Assembly: GCA_029167225.1 (NCBI GenBank)
Contig: JARFNK010000034.1
Coordinates: 1-47,327 of the forward strand
DNA: 47,327 bases
Origin: Sphingobium arseniciresistens
Lineage (GTDB): Bacteria; Pseudomonadota; Alphaproteobacteria; Sphingomonadales; Sphingomonadaceae
Direction of reading: 5' to 3'
Each line of letters begins with the position of its first letter. Within the stretch, counting starts at the first letter, position 1. Both the position numbers and the translations under genes were made by a program. A model generated the notes under the pieces. The model saw nothing but the letters and a program-made list of their open reading frames with translations, had not been told where the DNA came from and did no database searches. Shown here piece by piece: positions 17,084-25,417 of this stretch.

Positions 17084-17620
17084 ATGCGCTATCCGCCTCT
17101 CACCGCTGTGCAGATGACGCCCCGCCAGCATGAGGTCGCTCAGGCGATTGAGGCGCGCCGGGAAGGTGGCCTTAGCGATCCCTATGCTGCCTTGCTCTAC
17201 TCCCCGGACGTCGCCAATCTTCTGCAACCGCTTTTGGAATATCTCCGTTTCAAGCTGCGCGTGCCGGAAAAGCTGCGGTTCATGGCCGTATTGATGACTG
17301 CAGCCAAATATAATTGCGCTGACTATTTTCGCCACGCCACGGACACGCGTGCGACCGGCTTATCTGCGGACAAGGTCGAGGCCGTTTCCGTAGGCCGCCG
17401 TCCTACAGGGATGACCGACGATGAGGATATGGTACATGCGTTCTGCCACGAACTCATCTCCACCAGCAGGGTATCCAACGTGACCTTCGACAAGATGGTG
17501 AACCGCTTTGATCGTGAAATATGCCTGGAATTGACGACGATCATCAGCAACACGACATTGTTGACAATGATGCTTAACGTAACCGGCACGCGGTTCGCGG
17601 AAGGCGCACCAGCCCACTGA
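17084..17620 (+). CDS. Carboxymuconolactone decarboxylase-like protein, cytoplasmic paralog
   Basis: A 178-residue protein related to its upstream neighbour: both share an N-terminal PPL...Q..V..AIE/KRR.GG layout, a central LRFMAVLMTAAKYNCADYFRHAT segment and a C-terminal LELTTIISNTTLLTMMLNVTG helix. The start is fixed by AAGGAG about five bases before ATG at 17084; the longer frame from 17039 overlaps the previous gene. It has no signal peptide. A Cys is present in the YNCADYFRH segment but not as a CXXC pair. The two proteins may form a hetero-oligomer, or may act on the same ring-derived acid in different compartments; both are inference. Confidence 0.75.
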   Translation: MRYPPLTAVQMTPRQHEVAQAIEARREGGLSDPYAALLYSPDVANLLQPLLEYLRFKLRVPEKLRFMAVLMTAAKYNCADYFRHATDTRATGLSADKVEAVSVGRRPTGMTDDEDMVHAFCHELISTSRVSNVTFDKMVNRFDREICLELTTIISNTTLLTMMLNVTGTRFAEGAPAH

Positions 17621-17904
17621 CAGAGCAGAAACGCATAGCCGAATAAAGGCAATCGGAACTTTGTGCAGGGGAAGATCATCCGCAAGGCGAGTCTGGACTT
17701 AGCTGGACCTAGCCGCGTCTCCCTACGGAACCGGACAGACCCGATCCGACAGCCGGGTTGAGGGTGGCCACCAAAACCGGTCATCGCAATCTACGCGGCA
17801 GTATAAAACTACGACATCTTGGCAAGACGAGGACTCACTGGTCGGAGCCAGAAGATGACGGTGGCAACGGGAGCGAATGCTCGCCATACCCTTCTGCCCG
17901 GCCA

Positions 17905-18030
17905 GGCAACCTGCACAGCCCTCACGTCATGGGCTGGGCAGTCAGAGACAGGATGGAAAAGGATCTGGCGATCCGGGTGCTGGATATGGCGGTGCGGTTT
18001 CGTCAGCCGCGCGGGGACTGCATCTTCCCT
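17905..18030 (+). pseudogene. IS3-family transposase (OrfB, DDE) fragment
   Basis: In the frame opening at 17758, residues reading LHSPHVMGWAVRDRMEKDL and then AIRVLDMAVRFRQPRGDCI match the catalytic core of IS3-type OrfB, between the second Asp region and the HSDRGSQY motif. The match stops at about 18027-18033, just before that motif, where the opposite-strand integrase fragment begins. The preceding 280 bases (17621-17904) show no clear gene. No terminal inverted repeats were found, so the element is a remnant unable to move. Confidence 0.7.
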
Positions 18031-18260
18031 TCTGCGATAGCCCTGCGCGCGCCGTGGTGCGCCTCGCGGGCAGCGACAAGGCCCATCTCAGGATAGCGAC
18101 CAAGTGTGAGCGACTTCTCTTTCAGGCCAACGCGAAATTTGAAGCGCCAGATTTTACCTCCGGCTTTCGTAACATGCAGGAACAGCCCCTGAGAATCAGC
18201 GAGCTTGTAATCGCTGCCACGGGGCTTGGCATTTTTAACTTCGGTGACGGTAAGCGGCAT
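18003..18260 (-). pseudogene. Tyrosine integrase, N-terminal arm-binding domain only
   Basis: This 85-residue frame is the start of a P4-type site-specific recombinase: MPLTVTEVKNAKP, then LADSQGLFLHVTKAGGKIWRFKF (in pieces) and LTLGRYPEMGLVAAREAHH, ending near AIAEG. Whole proteins have about 390-420 residues; the core-binding and catalytic domains (R-H-R-Y) are missing. The frame loses similarity at about 18025, exactly where the transposase remnant ends on the other strand, so the break was made by an IS-associated rearrangement. It shows that an integrative element once sat here. Confidence 0.85.
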
Positions 18261-18266
18261 TGGAAT

Positions 18267-18299
18267 ATACCCCCAAATCGGGCCGCCATACCCCCAAAT
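18267..18299. repeat. Two 12-base direct repeats in front of the integrase fragment
   Basis: ATACCCCCAAAT occurs at 18267-18278 and again at 18288-18299, 21 bases apart (two helical turns), directly upstream of the integrase start at 18260. The spacing fits a dimeric protein-binding site, such as integrase arm sites or an autoregulatory operator; that role is inference. Confidence 0.6.
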
Positions 18300-18767
18300 T
18301 CGCTGATTTGCCCTGGTCTCCCATGAACTGTCGTGATCAAAAATTTTCCAATAACCCTTTGTTTAACAAAGATTTATTGATACCATCAGCGCTACTTTGG
18401 AAGCAATATCTGGTGGGCCCGGCAGCAACCGAAATGTTTGTTCTTGGGGTTTAAGACAAAGGATTTTTTCTGCGCGCGCCGCGACCTTGCCCGCAATTAT
18501 GCCCGCAGAAGAAACCGGCTAAGCAATTAGCACTTTCCTCCTTATTTATCAGTGTTTTACTTTATATCCCACTCTCTTTCCCTCCTTCTAATCAAGGGAG
18601 AACAGCTTGGTTGCAAATTCGGTAGGTAAACACCCAAATGTTCCAATTCTGTTCACCCTCTTCCAGAATATGAAAGCCGACGTCTCAAGTCCATCCCGAC
18701 CGCTCGTTCAATGCCAGAGACAAGCTCTTCCCGCATTGCACACGTGAAGCTCATCCCCTCGCCCAGA
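18300..18767. other. AT-richer intergenic stretch, no gene recognised
   Basis: About 470 bases between the integrase fragment and the small ORF next to the TraA remnant. The part around 18320-18620 is clearly richer in A and T than its surroundings and has no recognisable coding content. No tRNA gene or its 3' end, the usual P4-integrase target, was found. Confidence 0.5.
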
Positions 18768-19127
18768 CTACAGTCGGTTGCTACAACGCTCTTCGTCGGT
18801 TGGCAGGAAATAGCTTGCGTTTATTGCCGCATTCGGCGTGAATCGCGTTGTACGGAACCATATCTGTCCCACGCATCTATGGCACACAGGGTACTTTACA
18901 TCACTGCCCGGCGTCGCAAGGCCCACCAAATGTGCATGGGGCTCGCCCTCAAAGCCGATGAGGCGAAAGACCTCCCGGGCAAGAGACTCCACATTGATCT
19001 GGAAATGCTGCGCTACTATCCCACTGCGACTAATGAATCCTTTGCGCCGGCGCGCGTAACCGGGCTGGCGCGCACTTCGGAATCGAAGCACAGCGCCACC
19101 AGAGCGATAATTAGGGATCGGCGACAA
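18768..19127 (-). CDS. Hypothetical 119-residue protein next to the TraA remnant
   Basis: An open frame 29 bases downstream of the TraA stop on the same strand. The N-terminal half is Arg-rich and low in similarity to anything I know. The middle (VFRLIGFEGEPHAHLVGLA) is more protein-like, and a Cys-X-X-Cys (VCHRC) lies near residue 85. It could be a small accessory gene of the lost conjugation region or a chance frame. No function is assigned. Confidence 0.25.
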   Translation of the reverse strand: MSPIPNYRSGGAVLRFRSARQPGYARRRKGFISRSGIVAQHFQINVESLAREVFRLIGFEGEPHAHLVGLATPGSDVKYPVCHRCVGQIWFRTTRFTPNAAINASYFLPTDEERCSNRL

Positions 19128-19156
19128 GCGAAATTATTTGATCAAGCGCCCATATC

Positions 19157-21349
19157 TCAGCGCTCCCGGATGCCGCTTCGGTCGTCCCGTTCGACCGTTC
19201 GCCTCTGCTCGATATCTTCCCGACTTTTGATCTTCGCGCGGTCCAGAGCCGCCTGCGCCCGTACAAGAAGAGTAGCGATCATCTCCATGGCTGTGCGCGT
19301 GGATTGGGCAATGTGTGTCCCGAATACCCGACTTTGCGCTTCCCGGCGGCTCATCTGCCGGGTCAGCGTCCCATCGATACGCGCCTGCGCGTTTGCTGCA
19401 CGAGCCTCCTCGATCTTCCCGCCGTAGTCCCTGACGCGACCTTCGCCACCATATTGCTCGAGGCGCCCCAGGCCCTCCAGTGCGGAGGTCTTTTCGCCCG
19501 AGCGACGCGACAGTTTCTCGGCCAGCTGTTTGGCATCCTCCGTCCACAACTTCACGCCAAAGCGTGCTCGCGTGATGGCGGTATAAAAATTCTGACCATT
19601 CACGAGAGGTGAGTTCACCGGCGCCAAGACATAGGCACGCGCATAAGTCTTTGACTGCGAAGAATATACGGTCTCCGCGAACCCGTGGTCCCAGGTTTTG
19701 AACTGGCCCAGATCGATGGATTGCAACTCACGCGTTCGGTCCCACTTGATGACAACGCGTGTGCCATCCACGGTCGTGACAGTCCCTCTCTCGGCATTTT
19801 TGAGGTCAAGCGCCTTGGTCGCCAGCCGCCATTGAATACGATCACCTACGGCCAATGCCCGATCTTCAGCATTGAAGACATTGATCTGTGATGGCCTGGT
19901 GAGCCGTGGATCCCATCGAACGACAAGGCCTTGCTCATCCACCAGGCGAACGATCTGCCGCCCATTGGACTCACGTCCCAAGCCGAGCACGCGATATTCG
20001 CTCTGGCTCAAGATTCCCAAGCGCGCATCGCTGCGATTGAACATTACCACCTGACCGCCCGCGTAGAAGCGTGCCATCCGCCTTTCTTCCAGACTTGTTG
20101 GCGCAGGGCTGAGAACTTGGAAATGCGTATCCTGCGCGGCGAGGACGCCCTCTCGCTTCAGCGCCTCACGGATCTGCTCATTCACAAGTCGGCGCGTTGC
20201 ATTATCCAGCACGAGTATATTCGTCGTCTCGCGAGTTTCCGGCTTGAGGCGGGTCCATTCGGCCACCAACTCGCGCGCCAAGACGTCGGCACTGTTTGCG
20301 CTTACGACTTTATCCAGATTGTCGATCGAGCCGGCATAATCACCAAGACGCGCGAGCGCGACAGCGTGCTTCATCTGCCGCGTCTGCTGACGCATCGACT
20401 CGGTCAGCTCCGCTTTGGGGAGTCCGAGACGCTGCAGGAGCCAGAAGGCCTTGCCTTGTTCGATGGCACCCGTTTGGAGATTGTCGCCTAGCAGAAGCAG
20501 TCTAGCCCCGGTGTCCCGGCTTATTTCCAGAAGACGCAACGCCTGCCTGTTACTGAGCTGACCGGCCTCGTCGACAACGAGAACATAACGATGATCGACA
20601 GTGCGGGCGCCTGTAGCGATCAAGCTGGCGACCGTACGCGATTCGATATTGGCCATTGCGCCGAGATTTGCCGCCGCGGACGATGTTGGAGCGAGGGCCA
20701 TGACATGGATATCCTGATCGACAGCGGCGACCATCGCTTTGACGAGTGTCGACTTGCCGGCGCCCGCGACGCCGTGAATACCTATCACCCGATCGCGGGA
20801 CACCGAGAGCGTGGCGAGCGCCTGTTCCTGCGAAGGAGACAACCCTGCTCCTTCCAGCACCGCCAGCAGTTTGTCGCTCGATGCCAGGCGCGAGACATCC
20901 TTCATTGCCAGCGCCAGATGGTTCGCCAGTGCGATCTCGAGTCGCGCCGTGCGCCGCGTGGTGCGGCCTCTCGTCAGCACGCCATCTCCCGTTTGTTCAC
21001 GCGTTTCCAGCAGCTTCGCGCGTCTTTCCTGTTCATCGATTAGGGGCCGCAGGTCGGAGAGACGGACCTCTCCGAGATGAGAGGCAAGCCCGGCGCGGAT
21101 CAATTGCCCCTGATTGTTGACGGCCTCGCGGTCTTCGGAATGGCGGATGCCGAACAAGGCAGCGCGGCGCACAACCATCGGATCAACGGCGAGACGCGCG
21201 ACAGTAGCGCGTTCTGCCTGGTGAAGTAGCTGGGTGAGATCGGGAAGATGCTGCCTTGCCCTCGCCGACCATTGCTCGTTCAGCGCGTCAAGGCCGATCT
21301 TCTCCTTAGGGCCCCGCGTCTGATATGGTGCCCGACTGGCGCGCGGCAA
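19157..21349 (-). pseudogene. traA: TraA/MobF conjugative relaxase-helicase, relaxase half missing
   Basis: The 730-residue frame is the C-terminal helicase portion of a Ti/Sym-plasmid-type TraA. Walker A is GVAGAGKSTLV (about residues 193-203), DEAGQLSNRQALRLLEI is the Walker B region, and YTAITRAR near residue 640 is helicase motif VI. Complete TraA proteins also have an N-terminal nicking domain of roughly 300 residues with catalytic Tyr and a His triad, which is absent. Similarity begins at about GPKEKIGLDALN (near 21315); upstream, the DNA is the 5' part of an SDR gene in another frame. The Met at 21349 lies in SDR sequence, so any product would be a hybrid start. The gene cannot support transfer and marks past plasmid or ICE DNA. 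Confidence 0.85.
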
Positions 21350-21794
21350 GCCCGCTGATGTTGATAATCCGGCCCCAGCCGTTGGCGACGAGATGCGGCG
21401 CGGCGGCGCGGGCGACGCGCAGATAGCCGACCAGCTTGGTATTGAGTTCGTCCAGCAAATAGTCGGATGTCACGCCGGCGACGCCGGGTACAGCAGGCTG
21501 CGCGCCGGGGCGGGCGGCATTGTTGACGACGATGTCGAGGCCGCCCATCAGTTTGACCGCATGCGCGACCAACGCATCGACCTGATCATCCTCGCGCGTA
21601 TCAGCTACGAAGGCATGGACTTCGCCGCCTGTTTCCAGGGAGATTTCCTCGACCGCAGCCGTCGCCGTCGCAATATCGCGCGAGGACAGGAGGACACGGA
21701 CGCCCTCTTGTGCAAGCGCGCGGACGATTGCCTTGCCGATACCGCGACTGCCACCGGTCACAAGAGCGCGCTTGCCCGTCAGTTGCAGGTCCAT
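21306..21794 (-). pseudogene. Short-chain dehydrogenase, cut at two thirds of its length
   Basis: 162 residues of a classical SDR: the cofactor motif TGGSRGIGKAI (about 13-23), NNAARP in place of NNAG, and a catalytic-Ser region IINISGLAARQSG (about 142-155). The frame then reaches ISDAGP and stops, where the TraA-derived sequence begins. The catalytic YxxxK and the last 90 or so residues are lost, so it should be inactive. It starts 15 bases after the metallo-beta-lactamase-like gene and was the last gene of the receptor-hydrolase-SDR operon. Arg after Ser-Arg in the glycine motif suggests NADP(H) use in the ancestor. Confidence 0.85.
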
Positions 21795-21809
21795 AGCCTG
21801 TCCTTTCGC

Positions 21810-22808
21810 TTATTTGGGGAGCCAGATGTTTTCCGCCTGCGGTCGCAATTGCGCGGCGAGCAGGCAGTGATGGAGAATCCGGTAATAGCGGCCCACGGTG
21901 CCTGTCCCCTGGAGGAAGGGATTGGGAGAACCCTGTCCGGCGGCGATCGCGTCGATCCGTTCGCGGGTGCCATCGGCGAAGATATGGGTGTTGATGACGC
22001 CCTGCGCTGACGCAGCCTTGCTGATCCGGGCGAAACGCAGGATGGAAGCGTCATAGGCTTTTAGCCCGCCCACCTTGTCGGTCGGTTCGATCGAAGCGGG
22101 GAAGGCGGTGCTGCCGAACAGGGAGAGATTATGCGTCTTTCCATCCAGCCGCACCGGCACGATCGCCGACACCGCGCCGGGCGTATGGCCGGGCGTCACG
22201 TACAGCGTGACCTTGGTGTCGCCCAGCGTGATCGTCTCGCCATCGGTGACGACCAGGTCGCGTCGGGGCAATAGAGTGCCGCTACGTTCGATCGCATCGG
22301 CCGGGGTGTTTTCGATGAGGGTCCAGTCCGCCGCGCTCAGCGCCACCCGCGCGCCATAGCTTTTCTGCAACCAGGCGGCGCCGCCGAAATGGTCATAATG
22401 GCCGTGGGTGACGACGACATAGCGGATCGTCGCGGGATCGAGGCCCAGCTTCTGGAGGCCGGGCACCAGATGATCGCGCGCCTCCGCCTCGCTCTGCGAC
22501 GCGTCGAACAGGATCAGGCCCTCGCTCGTCCTGAGGACGAAGACGCCGACGAATCCGTTGCCGACATAGAAGAGATTGTCGAACAGTTTTGCAGGCTCCA
22601 GCCATTGCTTGCTGCCCGTTTCCAGCGCCTGCTGCACGATGCCACCGCCATGGGGCTCGCACAGGAACAGCGGCGCCTTCAGGTCGTCGCTGGCAATGGC
22701 TCCCGCCTTGGCCGCTTCGGCAAGGGCTGCGGGCGTGTCTGATGCCGGCTGCGCCGCTGCAGAGGCGGGCAGAATGGAAAGGGCGATGGGGATGATGGAA
22801 CGATACAT
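21810..22808 (-). CDS. Secreted metallo-beta-lactamase-fold hydrolase, B3-like
   Basis: A 332-residue protein with a signal peptide (MYRSIIPIALSILPASAAAQP). The zinc site is complete: THGHYDHFGG gives HxHxDH, TPGHTPGAVS supplies the third His, and INTHIF near the C-terminus the last one. The length and pattern resemble subclass B3 beta-lactamases and related periplasmic hydrolases. GGAGG lies seven bases before the ATG at 22808, and the longer frame to 22994 overlaps the receptor gene, so 22808 is the start. It sits 13 bases after the TonB receptor gene. Next to sulfur-uptake genes, it may release a group from the receptor's ligand in the periplasm; beta-lactam hydrolysis is an alternative that cannot be excluded. 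Confidence 0.85.
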   Translation of the reverse strand: MYRSIIPIALSILPASAAAQPASDTPAALAEAAKAGAIASDDLKAPLFLCEPHGGGIVQQALETGSKQWLEPAKLFDNLFYVGNGFVGVFVLRTSEGLILFDASQSEAEARDHLVPGLQKLGLDPATIRYVVVTHGHYDHFGGAAWLQKSYGARVALSAADWTLIENTPADAIERSGTLLPRRDLVVTDGETITLGDTKVTLYVTPGHTPGAVSAIVPVRLDGKTHNLSLFGSTAFPASIEPTDKVGGLKAYDASILRFARISKAASAQGVINTHIFADGTRERIDAIAAGQGSPNPFLQGTGTVGRYYRILHHCLLAAQLRPQAENIWLPK

Positions 22809-22821
22809 GGCTTTTCCTCCG

Positions 22822-25146
22822 TCAAAATGTCTTGTTGATGAAGATGTTGACGGTGCGCGGTTCGTTGTAGGCACGATAATAATTGATCTGAGAGCCTGCG
22901 TTGTTGGGCGAATAGCCACCGGCTTGGCCACGGCGCAGGTCGAAGACGTTCTTGACGTTGACGCCCGCATTCCAGCTGCCGTCCTCGCCCGCATAGTTTA
23001 TCGTCCCGTTCACGAAGGTCTGGGCGCGGACCTTGGTCTGCTCGGTATTGTAAATGTCGATGAAGCGGCGTGATTCATATTGGGCATCCGCGCCGATCCG
23101 CCATTTGCCCGGCGTGTCGAACGGCAGCGTGTAGTTGATCGCGACGGAAGACTGCCATTTGGGCGCCAGCGGAAACTCAAGGCCTAGCAGGGTCGTTCTG
23201 CCCGGTACATTTGCCGGCAGGGCCGCGGTAAAGGTCTTGTATCGCGTCTTTGTATAAGATCCGCTCGTATCGATACGCAGGCCGTCGATGGGCACCATGG
23301 ACAGTTCCAGCTCTACACCCTTGGAAACGCCGTCCCCAGCATTGAGCACGCCGTTGAAGGCGGGCTGCGTCGGGGTGGCGGGCGATGTGGAGCGAACCTG
23401 AAAGTCGCTGATGTCGTTATAATAGACAGCGATATTGGCAATCAGTCGGTCGTTCAGGAAACGGGTTTTAAGGCCGGTTTCATAGGTGGTGATGACCTGC
23501 GGCTCGAAAGGAACGGTCGATCCCAGCACGCTGGCGCTGCGCAGGTCGAAGCTGCCACTTTTGAAGCCCTTGGAGTAAGAAGCATATTGGAAGATGTCAG
23601 GCGCCCACTGATATTGCAGGCCCAGCTTGGGCGTGAAGTTGGAGAAACTCTTGGGGTCTGGGCGCGCCGTGAAGCTGGTCTGATAGGAGCCATATTGGGC
23701 TTCATAGACGTCTGGATCGAAATTCCATTCGACCGGATTGTGCAACTGTACGCCCACGCTGTTGCCGACGAAGGAGACATATTTGCGCCGGTCGACGGTG
23801 TAACGGGCGCCCACCGTCGCGGTCAGCGTATCCGTCACCTTGTAGTTGAGCTGCCCGAAAGCGGCATAGCTCCAGGTGCGCAGCGTATTGCGGATGCGCG
23901 AAACAGAACCGATGTCATCGACCTTCGACGCAGTCGCCTGATTAAGGCGGTTATTGAAGAATTTCTCGTAGAAGAAATAGAGGCCTGCGACGAAGTTGAA
24001 CCGGTCATATTCGCCGTTCAGATTGAACTCCTGCGTCAGCTGCCGCTGGCTAAAGCCTGCATAGCTATCACCCTTGATCGCGGTGACACCGTCATTGTCA
24101 TAATAGATCGGTCCTTCCAGCCCGCGCCAGGCGGTGACGGACTTGAGCGACAGATGATTGTCCAACTCATAGGCGGCCGTCAGCGACGCGCCGAAGGATT
24201 CGGTGGAATTATAGGGCGGCGTATCGGCCCAGGTCAGGTCGGGGTCGGTCTTCTTGCCCGATGGCACGCCATTGGGCTGGTTGACCGGGGTGTAATAGCT
24301 CTGGGTCGAGCGATCGAACATGCTGTCGGCCGACAGGGTCACGGTCAGCCGGTCGGACAGTTGCGACTTCAGCTTGCCGCGTAATACCAGCAGGTCGATG
24401 TCGTTCACTTGGCGGTTGAGCGGCACGCTATATTGCCAGCCGTTGCGCTTGCGCCGGATGATCGAGAAAGCGCCGTTCAGCTTGTCGTCGGGCAGGATCG
24501 CGCCGTTGACGCGCAGGCGTAGATCCAGATTGTCGAAGCTTCCATAGGCGGCGCCGACGAAGATTTCCCGGTCGGCCGTCGGATCCTTGGTAATGAAGCG
24601 GATGGCCCCGGCGCTGCTATTGCGGCCATAGAGCGTGCCCTGCGGTCCGCGCAGCACCTCGACCCGTTCCAGGTCGGGCGTGTCGTATAACGAACCCACC
24701 GTGCGGGCGAGATAGACGTCGTCGACATAGACGGCAACGGTGGGTTCGGGATAGGTGTCAATCTCGCCGATGCCGCGGATCGAATAGGTCTGGGTCGTAT
24801 AGGCGGTGGAGCGGCGCGGCGCGAGCAGGCTAGGTACGCGGCCCGCCAGATCGCGGAAGTCCGAGATTTTCAACTGGTTGATCCCGTCAGCGCCTATGGC
24901 GGTGACGGCGATCGGCGTCTTCTGGATATTTTCCGACCGCTTGGATGCGGTGACGATGATTTCGCCCAATCCCTGTTCGGGCGCATTTTCCTCCGCGGCG
25001 GCTGGAGCGGCGGTCGGCGCGTTGGTCACGGGCTGCGCCTGCGCCATGCCGGCGAACAGGCAGGCCAGGGCTAGAGCGGTGGTCGAAGTCGTCATCAATC
25101 CTGAATGGCGCGCAATGCGACGTCCGGTGTCATTATCCGGTATCAT
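22822..25146 (-). CDS. TonB-dependent outer-membrane receptor
   Basis: A 774-residue receptor with signal peptide (hydrophobic TALALACLFAGMAQAQP), a TonB-box-like GLGEIIVTASKR, and a plug domain with PTVAVYVDDVYLAR and VEVLRGPQGTLYGRNSSAGAIRFITKDP (in pieces), followed by a beta-barrel ending in Phe (INKTF). It imports a specific ligand across the outer membrane using TonB energy. The start at 25146 is favoured by GGGGGAC upstream. It heads the operon with the B3-like hydrolase and truncated SDR, and is divergent from an SsuA-like binding-protein gene across an AT-rich spacer. The ligand is likely an organosulfur compound, judging by neighbours only. Confidence 0.92.
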   Translation of the reverse strand: MIPDNDTGRRIARHSGLMTTSTTALALACLFAGMAQAQPVTNAPTAAPAAAEENAPEQGLGEIIVTASKRSENIQKTPIAVTAIGADGINQLKISDFRDLAGRVPSLLAPRRSTAYTTQTYSIRGIGEIDTYPEPTVAVYVDDVYLARTVGSLYDTPDLERVEVLRGPQGTLYGRNSSAGAIRFITKDPTADREIFVGAAYGSFDNLDLRLRVNGAILPDDKLNGAFSIIRRKRNGWQYSVPLNRQVNDIDLLVLRGKLKSQLSDRLTVTLSADSMFDRSTQSYYTPVNQPNGVPSGKKTDPDLTWADTPPYNSTESFGASLTAAYELDNHLSLKSVTAWRGLEGPIYYDNDGVTAIKGDSYAGFSQRQLTQEFNLNGEYDRFNFVAGLYFFYEKFFNNRLNQATASKVDDIGSVSRIRNTLRTWSYAAFGQLNYKVTDTLTATVGARYTVDRRKYVSFVGNSVGVQLHNPVEWNFDPDVYEAQYGSYQTSFTARPDPKSFSNFTPKLGLQYQWAPDIFQYASYSKGFKSGSFDLRSASVLGSTVPFEPQVITTYETGLKTRFLNDRLIANIAVYYNDISDFQVRSTSPATPTQPAFNGVLNAGDGVSKGVELELSMVPIDGLRIDTSGSYTKTRYKTFTAALPANVPGRTTLLGLEFPLAPKWQSSVAINYTLPFDTPGKWRIGADAQYESRRFIDIYNTEQTKVRAQTFVNGTINYAGEDGSWNAGVNVKNVFDLRRGQAGGYSPNNAGSQINYYRAYNEPRTVNIFINKTF

Positions 25147-25417
25147 CGTCAGTCCCCCGATATGGTGTGAGGACGACGGGCTAGGGTTCAATCCTGTCGA
25201 TCGGCAACAAAGTTTAACTGGCCAATGAAGAAATTATTATACTTATCATTACTTCAAATATAACGAAAATTTCATTTATATATTGCAAATATATCAAGCA
25301 TATTGTTGTTTTTATTATAGGTTGAGTTTTTGCCGGGATCTATAAGAAGAATGAATGACTGCGTGGTTGGATTGACGGTTAGGTCAAGGTTCCTCTTCAT
25401 CAATTCTGGCGCGCCGA
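25147..25417. promoter_or_regulatory. AT-rich divergent promoter region
   Basis: The 270 bases between the receptor and the SsuA-like gene contain a strongly AT-rich core (about 25210-25320), unlike the GC-rich genes on either side. This is the place for the two divergent promoters. No clear palindromic operator was identified. Confidence 0.45.

Noticed and set aside
18700-19427. Plus-strand frame of 238 codons across the TraA end
   Set aside because: Its 3' half is antisense to the TraA C-terminus, and it lacks any recognisable domain or ribosome-binding site.
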